DNA from: Betaproteobacteria bacterium HGW-Betaproteobacteria-16
GTDB taxonomy: Bacteria > Pseudomonadota > Gammaproteobacteria > Burkholderiales > Burkholderiaceae_C
Direction of reading: 5' to 3'
Assembly (NCBI GenBank): GCA_002840835.1
Contig: PHCQ01000023.1
Location: 1-64,000 of the forward strand
DNA: 64,000 nucleotides
In this document: positions 16,997 through 27,389 of the stretch, in pieces
Layout: every line of letters begins with the position of its first letter
Numbering within the stretch: position 1 is the first letter of the stretch
Position numbers and translations under genes: made by a program
The notes under the pieces: model-generated
Told to the model about the DNA's origin: nothing
The model's input: the letters and a program-made list of their open reading frames with translations, nothing else
The model's database searches: none

Positions 16997-17020
16997 TGGC
17001 TGCCGGTGCAGCCATTTTTC
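16997..17020 (+). terminator. First hpf terminator
   Basis: ATGGCTGC-CGGT-GCAGCCAT is a perfect eight-base stem with a tetraloop followed by TTTT, 12 bases after the hpf stop codon. Confidence 0.75.
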
Positions 17021-17037
17021 AATGCTGCACTGCAACA

Positions 17038-17067
17038 AGCCGCTTGATCTGTCAAGCGGCTTTTTTG
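17038..17067 (+). terminator. Second hpf terminator
   Basis: AAGCCGCTTGA-TCTG-TCAAGCGGCTT is a perfect 11-base stem with a tetraloop running into TTTTTT: a textbook intrinsic terminator between hpf and ptsN. Confidence 0.9.
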
Positions 17068-17126
17068 TCGCCAGAGTCTAGCCATCCTCGCCCAACTCGT
17101 CATAATTTGCGGTCCAAGAGGCCCAC

Positions 17127-17597
17127 ATGAACCGACTATCTGCCATATTGCCCGCCGCGCAAGTGCTCGTCAGCGTGGATGCGACCAGCAAAAAACGCGC
17201 GTTTGAAGAAGCAGGGTTGCTCTTTGAAACCCTGCACGGCCTCAACCGCGCACTCATCACCGACAGCCTCTTTGCCAGAGAACGCCTGGGGTCCACCGGC
17301 CTCGGTCACGGCGTGGCGATCCCGCATGGGCGCATCAAGGGCCTGAAACAACCCTTGGCCGCGGTGTTCCAGCTCGAGAACCCCATCGGTTTCGACGCGC
17401 CCGACGAATTGCCCGTGCAGCTCATGATCTTTCTGCTGGTGCCAGAGGCTGCCACGCAGAAGCATCTGGAAATCCTGTCAGAAATCGCCGAACTGCTCAG
17501 CGACAGCAGCCTGCGCGAACAGATGAAGAGCTCCACCGACGGCGCAGCTCTTCACTCACTCATCACCACCTGGCAATCGGCCCACGCCGCTGCGTGA
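17127..17597 (+). CDS. ptsN: PTS IIA-Ntr regulatory phosphocarrier
   Basis: The 156-residue protein is the EIIA-Ntr type. The phospho-acceptor is His67 in GVAIPHGRIKGL. It takes phosphate from NPr/EI-Ntr and regulates nitrogen, carbon and potassium functions by protein contact; it is not a sugar transporter. The terminators before it imply its own promoter in 17068-17126. hprK follows 100 bases downstream. Confidence 0.93.
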   Translation: MNRLSAILPAAQVLVSVDATSKKRAFEEAGLLFETLHGLNRALITDSLFARERLGSTGLGHGVAIPHGRIKGLKQPLAAVFQLENPIGFDAPDELPVQLMIFLLVPEAATQKHLEILSEIAELLSDSSLREQMKSSTDGAALHSLITTWQSAHAAA

Positions 17598-17697
17598 GAC
17601 GGCGCGCCGCCCGCTCCTTGCCTTGCCCGAACCCCAGCCACGCGCAGGTGTCGGCATTGATTGATGCGGCTGCGGGTCGCCCTTCAGGTGACCAGAG

Positions 17698-18648
17698 ATG
17701 AAACCCACCGTTGTCAGTGCCGATGTTCTGTTTGAGGACCATCGCGACGCCCTGAAGTGGCAATGGGTGGCGGGCCTCGGCGCTTCCGAGCGCCGGTTCG
17801 ACGAGGTGGCGATTCGCGAGGCCCGCTCAGGCGCCGACCTCGTGGGCTATCTCAACTACATCCACCCCTACCGGGTCCAGGTGTTTGGCGAACGCGAGGT
17901 GGCCTACCTCACCAGCCCCAGTGATGACGACAACCGCCGCCGGGTCGCGCGTATCGTGACGCTGGAACCCCCGGTGCTGGTGGTGGCCGATGCGCAGGTG
18001 GCGCCAGATGCGCTGGTGGCCATGTGCGAACGTGCCCAGATTCCCATGTTCTCGACCAAGGAGTCGGCGGCCTTCGTGATCGATGTGCTGCGCGCCTACT
18101 TGTCACGCCACTTTGCCGATCGCGCCTCCATGCACGGCGTGTTCATGGACATCCTGGGCATGGGCGTGCTGATCACCGGCGAGTCGGGTCTGGGCAAGAG
18201 CGAGCTGGGCCTGGAGCTGATCTCACGCGGTCACGGACTGGTGGCCGATGACGCGGTCGACCTCTTCCGGATCAACCAGACGAGCATCGAAGGCCGCTGC
18301 CCGGAGCTGCTGCAGAACCTGCTGGAAGTGCGGGGCATCGGCCTGCTCGACATCAAGGCGATCTTTGGCGAGACAGCCGTCCGGCGAAAAATGCGGCTGA
18401 CGCTGATCGTGCATCTGGTCCGCAAAGAGACGCTGGAGCGCGACTATGAACGCATGCCACACGAGCCGCTGTATCAGGACGTCTTGGGTGTGCCGGTTCG
18501 TAAGTCGGTGATCCAGGTGGTGGCGGGGCGAAACATCGCCGTGCTGGTCGAAGCCGCCGTGCGCAACACCATCCTGCAACTGCGCGGGATCGACACTTAC
18601 CAGGAATTTGTTTCCCGCCACCGCGCCGCGATGACCAGAGCAGAATGA
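17698..18648 (+). CDS. hprK: HPr kinase/phosphorylase
   Basis: The 316-residue enzyme phosphorylates and dephosphorylates HPr on a serine. The P-loop GESGLGKS is at residues 161-168, followed by the family signature region ([13 protein letters not shown] and [15 protein letters not shown]). N-terminal DRTGG-like domain is present. In proteobacteria without a sugar PTS, HprK acts with ptsN and ptsH in regulation. It converges with fur. Confidence 0.94.
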   Translation: MKPTVVSADVLFEDHRDALKWQWVAGLGASERRFDEVAIREARSGADLVGYLNYIHPYRVQVFGEREVAYLTSPSDDDNRRRVARIVTLEPPVLVVADAQVAPDALVAMCERAQIPMFSTKESAAFVIDVLRAYLSRHFADRASMHGVFMDILGMGVLITGESGLGKSELGLELISRGHGLVADDAVDLFRINQTSIEGRCPELLQNLLEVRGIGLLDIKAIFGETAVRRKMRLTLIVHLVRKETLERDYERMPHEPLYQDVLGVPVRKSVIQVVAGRNIAVLVEAAVRNTILQLRGIDTYQEFVSRHRAAMTRAE

Positions 18649-18679
18649 AGCTGCGTCAGTAGCGCAGGGGGGGTGATCC

Positions 18680-19117
18680 CTACCTCTCCGAAGATTTGCG
18701 GTACTCGCAGTCGGTCTTGCTGCAGTTCGCGTAGAGCGACAGGGCGTGTTCCTGGAGGATGAAGCCGCGGGTCTTGGCGACCATTTGCTGGCGCTTTTCA
18801 ATCTCGGCATCAAAGAACTCTTCCACCCGACCGCAGTCCAGGCAGACCAGGTGATCGTGGTGCTGGCCTTCGTTGAGCTCGTACACCGCCTTGCCGGATT
18901 CGAAGTTGCTGCGGGTGAGCAGGCCGGCCTGTTCGAACTGCATGAGCACGCGATAGACCGTGGCCAGACCAATGTCCGAGCGGTCTTCCAGCAGCACGCG
19001 GAACACGTCTTCGGCGGTCATGTGGCGCTGCTTGGCGTTCTGGAACACATCCAGAATCTTCAGTCTTGGCAGTGTGGCCTTGAGCCCCGTGTTCTTGAGT
19101 TCTTCAATGTTGGTCAT
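18680..19117 (-). CDS. fur: Ferric uptake regulator
   Basis: The 145-residue protein has the Fur winged helix ([33 protein letters not shown]), the metal-binding [11 protein letters not shown] (Cys92, Cys95) and a second Cys pair (Cys132, Cys137) near the end, which form the structural zinc site. It represses iron uptake genes when iron is plentiful. The ATG at 19117 is preferred to the one 33 bases upstream. It is divergent from bamE, the usual neighbour in betaproteobacteria. Confidence 0.94.
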   Translation of the reverse strand: MTNIEELKNTGLKATLPRLKILDVFQNAKQRHMTAEDVFRVLLEDRSDIGLATVYRVLMQFEQAGLLTRSNFESGKAVYELNEGQHHDHLVCLDCGRVEEFFDAEIEKRQQMVAKTRGFILQEHALSLYANCSKTDCEYRKSSER

Positions 19118-19297
19118 GGGCGGGTGTCTGAAGGGGTCTCTCGTGGGCACGTCGGCGAACGAAGCGCATTCAGAAAGGCAGGCCGCTTGGGTACGGCCTG
19201 AGGGCTACAATGACCGGATCATATCGCCAGCGCGGGCTGAATGCTGCATTTTCCCAGGGATGTGCGGCGCCGTTCGTGCACATTCTGGTCAGCATTC

Positions 19298-19891
19298 ATG
19301 CACATCCTTTCCAAGCATCGCGGTACCGCCAGCGCGCATCGCCAACGCCGGACACTCTGGTTGTGGGTCCCGGTGGCCGCCCTGGCTGCACTGTCGGGTT
19401 GCTCCAGTGCTCCATCCGTGAGCGATCTGGGCAACCTGGTTTCGCCGTACCGGATCGACATCGTGCAGGGCAATGTGGTCACGCGCGAGCAGGCGGCGGC
19501 ACTGCGCCCCGGCATGCCGCGCGAGCAGGTTCGCGACATCCTCGGCACGCCGTTGCTCACCAGCGTGTTCCATGGCAACCGCTGGGACTATGTGTTCACG
19601 TTCCAGCGGCAGGGCCAGGAAACCCAGCGCCGCAAGCTCGCGGTCTTCTTCCGCGACAACGTGCTGGAGCGGGTTGAAGCCGACGAATTGCCCACCGAGG
19701 CTGAGTTCGTGTCCTCGCTTGAAGTGAAAAAGAAGCTCGGCAAGCCTGTTCCCCTGGAAGCCACCGAAGAGCAGTTGAAGCAATTCCAGGACCGCAATCC
19801 GCCGACCAAGGCCGATGCCACAGCCAGCGAGCCTGCCGCCCAGCCGGCATCGAGCTATCCGCCGCTGGAGCCCGCCGGGGCCGCACAATGA
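19298..19891 (+). CDS. bamE: Outer membrane assembly lipoprotein BamE
   Basis: The 197-residue precursor has a signal peptide with lipobox LSGC (Cys35) and the SmpA/OmlA domain ([43 protein letters not shown]). BamE is a lipoprotein of the BAM complex that inserts beta-barrel proteins. The C-terminal tail of about 60 residues is Pro/Ala/Glu-rich and longer than in enterobacteria. Its stop overlaps the dapB start (ATGA). Confidence 0.92.
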   Translation: MHILSKHRGTASAHRQRRTLWLWVPVAALAALSGCSSAPSVSDLGNLVSPYRIDIVQGNVVTREQAAALRPGMPREQVRDILGTPLLTSVFHGNRWDYVFTFQRQGQETQRRKLAVFFRDNVLERVEADELPTEAEFVSSLEVKKKLGKPVPLEATEEQLKQFQDRNPPTKADATASEPAAQPASSYPPLEPAGAAQ

Positions 19892-20703
19892 CCGCCGCCA
19901 ACCTGCACCGCGTGTGCATCGCGGGTGCGAGTGGCCGTATGGGCCAGATGCTGGTGGAAGCCGTGCGCGCCAGCGGCGACTGCCAGCTCACCGGTGCGCT
20001 CGACGTGGCATCCAGCCCCGCACTGGGACAGGACGCTGCCGCCTTCGCCGGGCATGCCAGTGGCGTGGCCATCACGTCCGACCTCACCGCTGGCCTCTCG
20101 CGCAGCCAGTTCCTGATCGACTTCACCCGCCCTGAAGGCACCATGGCGCACCTGCGCGAGTGCGTGAAGCTCGGCGTCAATCTGGTCATCGGCACCACCG
20201 GCTTCTCGGAAGAACAGAAAAAAGAGATCGAGAAGGCATCGTCTTCGATCGCGATCATGATGGCGCCCAACATGAGCGTGGGCGTCAACGTGACCATGAA
20301 GCTGCTGGAGATGGCGGCCAAGGCCATGTCCACCGGCTACGACATCGAGATCATCGAGGCCCATCACCGCCACAAGGTGGATGCGCCCAGCGGCACTGCA
20401 CTGAAGATGGGCGAAGTGATTGCCGACGCGCTGGGACGGGACCTGAAGGAATGCGCGGTGTACGCCCGCGAAGGCGTCACCGGTGAGCGCGATCCTTCCT
20501 CCATCGGTTTTGCGACCATTCGCGGGGGTGACATCGTGGGCGACCACACCGTGCTGTTTGCGGGCACGGGTGAGCGCATCGAAATCACCCACAAGTCGAG
20601 CAGCCGCGCCACGTACGCCCAGGGCAGCCTGCGCGCCGTGCGTTTCCTGGCGGGGCGCTCCAGCGGGCTGTACGACATGTTCGACGTGCTCGGCCTGCGC
20701 TGA
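19888..20703 (+). CDS. dapB: 4-hydroxy-tetrahydrodipicolinate reductase
   Basis: The 271-residue enzyme catalyses the NAD(P)H-dependent second step of the diaminopimelate/lysine branch. The nucleotide-binding GASGRMG is at residues 13-19, GTTGF at 102-106, and the substrate/catalytic segment [15 protein letters not shown] includes His159, His160 and Lys163. It overlaps bamE by four bases. Confidence 0.95.
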   Translation: MTAANLHRVCIAGASGRMGQMLVEAVRASGDCQLTGALDVASSPALGQDAAAFAGHASGVAITSDLTAGLSRSQFLIDFTRPEGTMAHLRECVKLGVNLVIGTTGFSEEQKKEIEKASSSIAIMMAPNMSVGVNVTMKLLEMAAKAMSTGYDIEIIEAHHRHKVDAPSGTALKMGEVIADALGRDLKECAVYAREGVTGERDPSSIGFATIRGGDIVGDHTVLFAGTGERIEITHKSSSRATYAQGSLRAVRFLAGRSSGLYDMFDVLGLR

Positions 20704-20735
20704 GCTTCGTTGCACGCTGAACTTCGGAATTCAAT

Positions 20736-21434
20736 GTGAGCTTCTGGGAAACCGTTCTCCAGGGTGATGCCGTGAGCCGCGGCGTGGCGCTGCTGCTGCT
20801 CGCCATGTCGGTGTCGAGCTGGGTGGTGATCCTCTGGAAAGGGTGGTTGCTGCGCCGGGCGGCGGTCGACGTGCAAGTCTCTGCTGCGCTGTTCTGGCAG
20901 GCCACGCATCTGGACGATGCCCAGCAGCGTCTGGGTTCACAAGACCAGCGGCGTCTGGTGCTGCCCCTGGTGCAGGCGGCGCTCACCATCGAGCGCGCGG
21001 TGCCCAACACGCTGGCTGCAGCCGGTGACCGTTCCCAACAGCTCACCCGCGTGCTGCGCGACGCACTGCACCGCATCCTGCACCGCCTGCAGTTCGGCCA
21101 GGTGCTGCTGGCCACCGTGGGCTCCACGGCGCCCTTCGTGGGCCTGCTGGGCACGGTCTGGGGCATCTACCATGCGTTGGTCGCCATCGGGGTCGACGGC
21201 CGCTTCCGCATCGAACAAGTGTCCGGCCCCGTGGGTGAAGCGCTGGTGATGACCGCCGCCGGCCTGGCGGTGGCCATTCCCGCGGTGCTGGCCTACAACG
21301 TGCTCGGCCGCCAGATTGCCCGCATTGAAGCCGACCTCGAAGGCTTTGCCCGCGATCTGCGCGAGTTGCTGGTGCATCACAAGGAGCCCGTCGCAGCCCC
21401 TCGCATGAATTCAGATGCAGGGAGCCTGCCTTGA
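20736..21434 (+). CDS. exbB: MotA/TolQ/ExbB proton-channel protein
   Basis: The 232-residue membrane protein has an N-terminal helix (residues 14-33) and the two conserved C-terminal helices around LATVGSTAPFVGLLGTVWGI and VMTAAGLAVAIPAVLAYNVL. It begins with GTG at 20736. With the next gene it forms an ExbB/ExbD energy-transducing pair that would power a TonB- or TolA-like partner, absent from this window. ExbB rather than TolQ is a guess from the lack of tol genes. Confidence 0.85.
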   Translation: MSFWETVLQGDAVSRGVALLLLAMSVSSWVVILWKGWLLRRAAVDVQVSAALFWQATHLDDAQQRLGSQDQRRLVLPLVQAALTIERAVPNTLAAAGDRSQQLTRVLRDALHRILHRLQFGQVLLATVGSTAPFVGLLGTVWGIYHALVAIGVDGRFRIEQVSGPVGEALVMTAAGLAVAIPAVLAYNVLGRQIARIEADLEGFARDLRELLVHHKEPVAAPRMNSDAGSLP

Positions 21435-21889
21435 GCTTCGGTGGACTCGAGAAGCCGGCAGGCCATCGGCCCATGAGCGAGATCAACGTCACGCCGCTGG
21501 TCGACGTGATGCTGGTGCTGCTGGTGATCTTCATCATCGCCGCTCCGTTCATGGCCAGCCGCCTGGCCCTTGATCTGCCCCAGACAGAGCAGTCCGACGC
21601 CCAGGTGACGCAGGAGCCGGATGCTTTTGTGTCCATCGCGATCGACCCGCAGGGCCAGACCTTCTGGGACGAAGAACCCATCAGCGTTGAAGCCCTGAAG
21701 CAGCGGTTGCAGGACACCGCGCGCGCCAACCCCGATTCCGAAGTGCAACTGCGCGCAGACGCCACCGTGCCCTATGGCCGCGTGGTCGAGCTGATCGGTT
21801 TGTCGCAGGCCGCCGGTCTGTCGCGCATCGGTTTTGTCACCGATGAGCTGCCTGGCGCGCTGGGCGCACCCGCTGCACCTGCGCGTTGA
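21431..21889 (+). CDS. exbD: ExbD/TolR-family protein
   Basis: The 152-residue protein starts with TTG at 21431, overlapping the exbB stop by four bases. It has one membrane helix containing the conserved proton-carrying Asp (Asp25, in NVTPLVDVMLVLLVIF) and a periplasmic domain ending in VELIGLSQAAGLSRIGFVT. It is the partner of the preceding ExbB-type protein. Confidence 0.88.
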   Translation: MSFGGLEKPAGHRPMSEINVTPLVDVMLVLLVIFIIAAPFMASRLALDLPQTEQSDAQVTQEPDAFVSIAIDPQGQTFWDEEPISVEALKQRLQDTARANPDSEVQLRADATVPYGRVVELIGLSQAAGLSRIGFVTDELPGALGAPAAPAR

Positions 21890-22026
21890 TTCACCGCCGC
21901 CGCAGCCCAGGCCTGGCCAAGGCCTAAAATTCAGGGTTTCCGTGGCGCGGCGGCGGGGTTTGTTCCCGGCCACCCGCCACCGCGCCACCCGATCATCACC
22001 GCCGCCTCTGTCTGGCCCCCTGGTTC

Positions 22027-24708
22027 ATGCAAGAAAAATACGCCCACAAGGAAGTCGAGCGCGCCGCGCACGCCCACTGGAACGCCACCGACGCCTACCG
22101 GGTGACCGAAGACGCGGGCAAGCCCAAGTTCTACGCCTGCTCCATGCTGCCCTACCCCAGCGGAAAGCTGCATATGGGCCATGTGCGCAACTACACCATC
22201 AACGACATGCTCGCGCGCCAGCTGCGCATGAAGGGCATGAACGTGCTGATGCCCATGGGCTGGGATGCCTTCGGCCTGCCGGCCGAGAACGCGGCGATCA
22301 AGAACGGCGTGCCACCAGCGAAGTGGACGTACGAGAACATCGCCTACATGAAGCAGCAGATGCAGGCCATGGGCCTGGCCATCGACTGGTCGCGCGAAGT
22401 GGCCACCTGCGACCCCACTTATTACAAGTGGAACCAGTGGCTGTTCCTGAAGATGCTGGAAAAGGGCATCGCCTACCGCAAGACCCAGGTCGTCAACTGG
22501 GACCCGGTCGATCAGACCGTGCTGGCCAACGAACAGGTGATCGACGGCAAGGGCTGGCGCACCGGTGCGGTGGTCGAGAAGCGCGAGATCCCCGGCTACT
22601 ACCTGAACATCACCGCCTACGCCGATGAACTGCTCGACCACGTGCAGATTGGCAACGAGAAGGCCACGCTCAACGGCTGGCCCGACAAGGTGCGGCTGAT
22701 GCAGGAGAACTGGATCGGCAAGAGCGAGGGCGTGCGCTTTGCTTTCCCGCACACCATCCAGGACGCCGGCGGTGAACCGATCAGCGGCGGCCGGATGTAC
22801 GTCTTCACCACGCGCGCCGACACCATCATGGGCGTGACCTTCTGCGCCGTGGCGCCGGAGCACCCGCTGGCCACGCACGCCGCCGCCGGCAACCACGCAC
22901 TGGCCGCGTTCATCGAAGAATGCAAGACCGGTGGTACGACCGAAGCCGAGCTGGCCACGCAGGAGAAGAAGGGCATGGCCACCGGCTTGTCTGTCACGCA
23001 CCCGCTCACCGGTGAGGAAGTGGATGTGTGGGTGGGCAACTACGTGCTGATGAGCTACGGCGACGGCGCGGTGATGGGGGTGCCGGCGCACGACGAGCGT
23101 GATTTCGCCTTTGCGAAAAAATACGGCCTGAAGATCCAGCAGGTGGTGGCGGTCGAAGGCGAGACCTTCAGCCTTGACGCCTGGGCCGACTGGTACGGAG
23201 ACAAACAGCGCGGCGTGTGCATCAACTCCGGCGTGATCGACGGCCTGAACTGCAAGGCTGCCGTCGACAAGGTTGCCGAGCTGCTGGCCGCCAAGGGCAT
23301 GGGCGAGAAAAAAACCACCTTCCGCCTGCGCGACTGGGGCGTGAGCCGCCAGCGCTACTGGGGCACCCCGATCCCCATCATCCATTGCGAGGAACACGGC
23401 GCCGTGCCGGTGCCCGAAAAAGACCTGCCGGTGGTGCTGCCACAGGACTGCATTCCAGACGGTTCCGGCAACCCGCTGCACAAGCACGAAGGCTTTCACG
23501 CCGGCGTGGTCTGCCCGGTGTGCGGCAAGCCCGCACGGCGCGAGACCGACACCATGGACACCTTCGTGGATTCGTCGTGGTACTTCATGCGCTACTGCGA
23601 CCCGACCAACAGCGAGAAGATGGTCGCCGGGGGTGCGGACTACTGGATGCCGATGGACCAGTACATCGGCGGCATCGAACACGCCATCCTTCACCTGCTG
23701 TACGCGCGCTTCTGGACCAAGGTGATGCGCGACCTGGGACTGGTGAAGGTGGACGAGCCTTTCACCCACCTGCTCACGCAGGGCATGGTGCTCAACCACA
23801 TCTACAGCCGGCGCACCGCCAAGGGCGGCAAGGACTATTTCTGGCCGCACGACGTGGAGCACGTGCTCGACGACACCGGCAAGGTGGTGGGGGCGAAGCT
23901 CAAGAACCCGGCCACCAGCGGCGACGGCATGCTGCCCGTGGGCACGCCCATCGATTACGAGGGCGTGGGCACCATGTCCAAGTCCAAGAACAACGGCGTG
24001 GACCCGCAGGACCTGATCGAAAAATACGGTGCCGACACTGCGCGGCTCTACACCATGTTCACCGCACCGCCCGAGGCCACGCTGGAGTGGAACGACGCAG
24101 CAGTGGAGGGCAGTTACCGCTTCCTGCGGCGGGTCTGGGGCTTCGGCCACAAGCTCGCGCCCATCGGCCAACTGGGCAAGCTCGCTGATGGCGTGTCCGG
24201 TCAGAAACTGTCCAAGGCGGCCAAGGCGTTGCGCCTGGAGATGCACACCGTGCTCAAGCAGGTGGACTACGACTACCAGCGCATGCAGTACAACACCGTG
24301 GTCTCGGGCGCGATGAAGATGCTCAACGCGCTGGAGGACTTCAAGTCTGATGGCTCTGCTGCCGACAACGCTGCGCTCGCGGAAGGCTTCGGCATCCTGC
24401 TGCGCTGCCTGTACCCGGCCACGCCCCACATTGCCCACACGCTGTGGAGCGGTCTCGGTTATGCGGGCGAGCTGCTCGACGCGCCCTGGCCCGTGGCCGA
24501 TGAAGCCGCGCTGCAGCGCGACGAGATCGAGCTGGTGCTGCAGGTCAATGGCAAGCTGCGTGGCAGCATCACCGTGGCCGCCGGCGCAGACAAGGCCACC
24601 ATCGAAGCGGCGGCACTGGCCAGCGAGGCATTCCAGAAGCAGGCGCAGGGCGCCACGCCGAAAAAGGTCGTGGTGGTGCCGGGTCGTCTGGTCAACGTGG
24701 TGATATAA
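22027..24708 (+). CDS. leuS: Leucyl-tRNA synthetase
   Basis: The 893-residue class Ia synthetase has the HIGH-type motif in [11 protein letters not shown] (residues 42-52), the CP1 editing domain ([22 protein letters not shown]), the WYFMRYCDP segment and the KMSKS-type motif MSKSK at residue 650. It charges tRNA-Leu in the cytoplasm. Length is close to the usual 860-890. A possible -10 TAAAAT lies upstream near 21924. lptE and holA follow at once, a standard set. Confidence 0.97.
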   Translation: MQEKYAHKEVERAAHAHWNATDAYRVTEDAGKPKFYACSMLPYPSGKLHMGHVRNYTINDMLARQLRMKGMNVLMPMGWDAFGLPAENAAIKNGVPPAKWTYENIAYMKQQMQAMGLAIDWSREVATCDPTYYKWNQWLFLKMLEKGIAYRKTQVVNWDPVDQTVLANEQVIDGKGWRTGAVVEKREIPGYYLNITAYADELLDHVQIGNEKATLNGWPDKVRLMQENWIGKSEGVRFAFPHTIQDAGGEPISGGRMYVFTTRADTIMGVTFCAVAPEHPLATHAAAGNHALAAFIEECKTGGTTEAELATQEKKGMATGLSVTHPLTGEEVDVWVGNYVLMSYGDGAVMGVPAHDERDFAFAKKYGLKIQQVVAVEGETFSLDAWADWYGDKQRGVCINSGVIDGLNCKAAVDKVAELLAAKGMGEKKTTFRLRDWGVSRQRYWGTPIPIIHCEEHGAVPVPEKDLPVVLPQDCIPDGSGNPLHKHEGFHAGVVCPVCGKPARRETDTMDTFVDSSWYFMRYCDPTNSEKMVAGGADYWMPMDQYIGGIEHAILHLLYARFWTKVMRDLGLVKVDEPFTHLLTQGMVLNHIYSRRTAKGGKDYFWPHDVEHVLDDTGKVVGAKLKNPATSGDGMLPVGTPIDYEGVGTMSKSKNNGVDPQDLIEKYGADTARLYTMFTAPPEATLEWNDAAVEGSYRFLRRVWGFGHKLAPIGQLGKLADGVSGQKLSKAAKALRLEMHTVLKQVDYDYQRMQYNTVVSGAMKMLNALEDFKSDGSAADNAALAEGFGILLRCLYPATPHIAHTLWSGLGYAGELLDAPWPVADEAALQRDEIELVLQVNGKLRGSITVAAGADKATIEAAALASEAFQKQAQGATPKKVVVVPGRLVNVVI

Positions 24709-24719
24709 CCTTTTTCGAC

Positions 24720-25289
24720 ATGAACCGCACTTCCCCACACCCCCTGCATTCATCCGGTCCTATGGGCCGCCGTTCGCTGATCCGCGGCCTGTTCGGTGCA
24801 GGCGCCCTGGCGTCGGCCGGGTGGTTGACGGGTTGTGGTTTTGCCTTGCGCGAGACGCCGAAGTTTGCGTTCGATGCCGTGCGCTTTGCCGGCAACGAAA
24901 ACAGACCGGTGACCCGGGCGCTGCGAAGCGTGTTGGACACCTCCGGCGTGCGCACCTTTGGCACCGCAAGGCCGGGCAACCCGCCGCCAGGTGCCACCAT
25001 GGTGTTGTTGACCGTGCTGCTGGATCAGCGCGAACGCGCGGTGGTGGGCCAGACGGCGACCGGCGAGGTGCGGGAGCTCCAGATCCGCACCCGTTTTACT
25101 TTCCGCCTGAGCACCCTGACCGGCCGGACGCTGATCGAAGACACCGAAATCCTGCTCGAAGGTGACATCAGCTTCTCCGAAACGGCGGCCTTGTCCAAGG
25201 CGGCTGAGCAGGAAATGATGTACCAGGACCAGCAGTCGGAAATCGTTCAGCAGGTGCTGCGGCGACTGGCGGCTGTGAAGACCGTCTGA
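24720..25289 (+). CDS. lptE: LPS-assembly lipoprotein LptE
   Basis: The 189-residue precursor has a signal peptide with twin Arg and lipobox LTGC (Cys39), and the LptE/RlpB fold (FALRETPKFAFDAVRFAG, LTVLLDQRERAVVGQTATGE, YQDQQSEIVQQVLRRL). With LptD it delivers lipopolysaccharide to the cell surface. It lies between leuS and holA as in most proteobacteria. Confidence 0.93.
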   Translation: MNRTSPHPLHSSGPMGRRSLIRGLFGAGALASAGWLTGCGFALRETPKFAFDAVRFAGNENRPVTRALRSVLDTSGVRTFGTARPGNPPPGATMVLLTVLLDQRERAVVGQTATGEVRELQIRTRFTFRLSTLTGRTLIEDTEILLEGDISFSETAALSKAAEQEMMYQDQQSEIVQQVLRRLAAVKTV

Positions 25290-25296
25290 CATTGCC

Positions 25297-26343
25297 ATGC
25301 AGGTCGCTGCGGCGCAACTGGCTGGGCAGCTGCAACGCGGCCTGAAGAGCCTGTACACCGTGTACGGTGACGAGCCCCTGCTGGTGCAGGAAGCGGCCGA
25401 TGCCATCCGCGCAGAGGCGCGCACCCAGGGTTGTTCAGAGCGCACGGTGCACACCGTGGCCGGCGCGCACTTTGACTGGAGCGAGGTGCTGGCCAGTGGC
25501 GGCTCGCTCAGCCTTTTTGCCGACAAGCAACTGATCGAGATCCGCGTGCCTTCGGGCAAGCCGGGCAAGGACGGCTCACAGGTGCTGCAGCAGATCGCGC
25601 AGTCCGCCCAGGACAACGACAGCACGGTCACGCTGGTGATCCTGCCCCGGCTCGACGCCGCCACCCAGAAGGGCGCCTGGTTCGCCGCACTGGACAGCTT
25701 TGGCGTGACCGTGCGCATTGAACCGGTGGAGCGCAAGGCCTTGCCGCAATGGATCGCGCAGCGCTTGCAACTGCAGAGCCAGCACGTGGCCAGTGGCGAA
25801 GAGGGGCAGCGCACGCTGCAGTTTTTTGCTGACCGCGTGGAAGGCAACCTGCTGGCCGCCCACCAGGAAATCCAGAAACTCGCGCTGTTGTACCCTGCTG
25901 GTGAACTCAGCTTTGAGCAGGTCGAGTCAGCGGTGCTCAACGTGGCCCGCTACACGCCTTTCAAGCTGGCCGAAGCCGTGCTGGGCGGGCAGGGCCTGCG
26001 CGTGCAGCGCATGCTCGAAGGCCTGCAGGCCGAAGGCGAGGCGGCGGTGCTGGTGCACTGGGCGCTGTCCGAAGACATCCGCACCCTGCATCGCATCCGC
26101 AGCGCCATGGACGCAGGGCGTCCGCTGCCGATGGCCCTGCGCGAGAACCGTGTGTGGGGCGTGAAGGAAAAACTCATGGAGCGCGCACTGCCTCTGCTCT
26201 CCATGGCACAACTCAGCCGCTGGCTGGAAGACGCCCACCTGGTGGACGGCATCGTGAAGGGCTTGAAGGCGCCGGGCTGGCCGGCCGATCCCTGGCAGGC
26301 GCTGCACCAGATGGCGATGAAGGTGGCATTGGCTGTTAAGTAA
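25297..26343 (+). CDS. holA: DNA polymerase III subunit delta
   Basis: The 348-residue clamp-loader subunit starts six bases after the lptE stop. It has YTVYGDEPLLVQEAADAIR near the start, the degenerate AAA+ domain and the C-terminal HolA domain (VLLHW-like AVLVHWALSEDIRTLHRIR). It opens the beta clamp in the replisome. Confidence 0.94.
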   Translation: MQVAAAQLAGQLQRGLKSLYTVYGDEPLLVQEAADAIRAEARTQGCSERTVHTVAGAHFDWSEVLASGGSLSLFADKQLIEIRVPSGKPGKDGSQVLQQIAQSAQDNDSTVTLVILPRLDAATQKGAWFAALDSFGVTVRIEPVERKALPQWIAQRLQLQSQHVASGEEGQRTLQFFADRVEGNLLAAHQEIQKLALLYPAGELSFEQVESAVLNVARYTPFKLAEAVLGGQGLRVQRMLEGLQAEGEAAVLVHWALSEDIRTLHRIRSAMDAGRPLPMALRENRVWGVKEKLMERALPLLSMAQLSRWLEDAHLVDGIVKGLKAPGWPADPWQALHQMAMKVALAVK

Positions 26344-26427
26344 GGACCCCCCGCGCCGCTTCGCGTCACCCCCCTGAAGGGGGGCGATACCAGTCGTCCG
26401 GCAAAGCCGGCCCGACGGTATCTCTGG
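26344..26427 (+). repeat. Intergenic palindromic repeat, REP-C copy 1
   Basis: The layout is CCCCCCGCGCCG, a TTCGCGTCAC block, a CCCCCCTGAAGGGGGG hairpin, GATACC, a CCGGCAAAGCCGG hairpin and GGTATC. It begins just after the holA stop. The same layout recurs at 29246-29332, 42390-42471 (inverted) and 43771-43843. Confidence 0.75.
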
Positions 26428-26594
26428 ATCAAGGCACTTCGGCTCGCCTTTCTTCAGCGAGACAAAGAAAGTCATTCGGTCGCCTGGCCGAGACCCGGCC
26501 ACACCAAGCCCCCGAAGCAAAAAACCAGACCAGGCAAAATAAGAAGACAAAGATCACATCGCAACACCGAAGCACAGGGGCACAATACTGTTTC

Positions 26595-27359
26595 ATGTGC
26601 CAACTGCTCGGCCTCAACTGCGCCACCCCCACCGACGCGTCCTTCAGCTTCACCGGCTTCTGCCAGCGCGGCGGCAACACCGACCATCACGCCGATGGCT
26701 GGGGCATTGCCTTCTTCGAGGGCAAGGGGCTGCGCCTGTTTGTCGACCATGAGAGCGCGTCGCAGTCGCCCATGGCCGAATTTCTGCAGCGTTACCCGCT
26801 CAAGAGCCGCAACATCATTGCCCATGTGCGCAAAGCGACCATCGGCGAGGTGTCGCTGGAAAATGCCCACCCGTTCGTGCGCGAACTCTGGGGGCGCCAG
26901 TGGGTGTTCGCGCACAACGGCGACCTCAAGGACTACTTTCCGTCGCTGCACAGCCACTTCCGCCCGGTCGGCACCACCGACAGCGAGCGCGCCTTCTGCT
27001 GGTTGATGCAGGAACTGGCCAAGTCTCACGCCGGTCTGCCCAATGTGGAGGAGCTAACCCTGACCCTGCGCGAGCTCATTCCGCAGGTGTGCCGCTTTGG
27101 CACCTTCAACTTCCTGCTCTCCAACGGCGAGGCGCTGTGGGCGCATTGCAGCACCAAACTTCACTGGCTGGTGCGCCAGCACCCATTCGCGCAGGCCACG
27201 CTGATGGACCGCGACTGGACGGTGAACTTCGCCGAACTCAACCACCCAGGCGACCGCGCCGCGGTCATCGTCACCACACCGCTGACCAGCAACGAGCAGT
27301 GGGCCGCCTTCGCGCCCGATGAACTCAAGGTGTTCGTGGACGGCCTGCCCGTGGCGTGA
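26595..27359 (+). CDS. Class II glutamine amidotransferase, YafJ type
   Basis: The 254-residue protein starts Met-Cys, giving the N-terminal nucleophile Cys2 of Ntn amidotransferases. It then shows HHADGWGIAFFEG, IAHVRKATIGEVSLENAHPF and FAHNGDL, the glutamine-binding regions. Such stand-alone YafJ/DUG3-like proteins hydrolyse gamma-glutamyl amides; the exact substrate is unknown. Confidence 0.85.
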   Translation: MCQLLGLNCATPTDASFSFTGFCQRGGNTDHHADGWGIAFFEGKGLRLFVDHESASQSPMAEFLQRYPLKSRNIIAHVRKATIGEVSLENAHPFVRELWGRQWVFAHNGDLKDYFPSLHSHFRPVGTTDSERAFCWLMQELAKSHAGLPNVEELTLTLRELIPQVCRFGTFNFLLSNGEALWAHCSTKLHWLVRQHPFAQATLMDRDWTVNFAELNHPGDRAAVIVTTPLTSNEQWAAFAPDELKVFVDGLPVA

Positions 27360-27389
27360 TCGCTTCGCCACCCTGAGGGCGGGCGTGTG

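Noticed and set aside
21931-24753. 940-codon open frame on the minus strand opposite leuS
   Set aside because: It is antisense to a certain gene and has the His/Gly/Val/Leu-rich composition of GC-rich shadow frames, with no domain.
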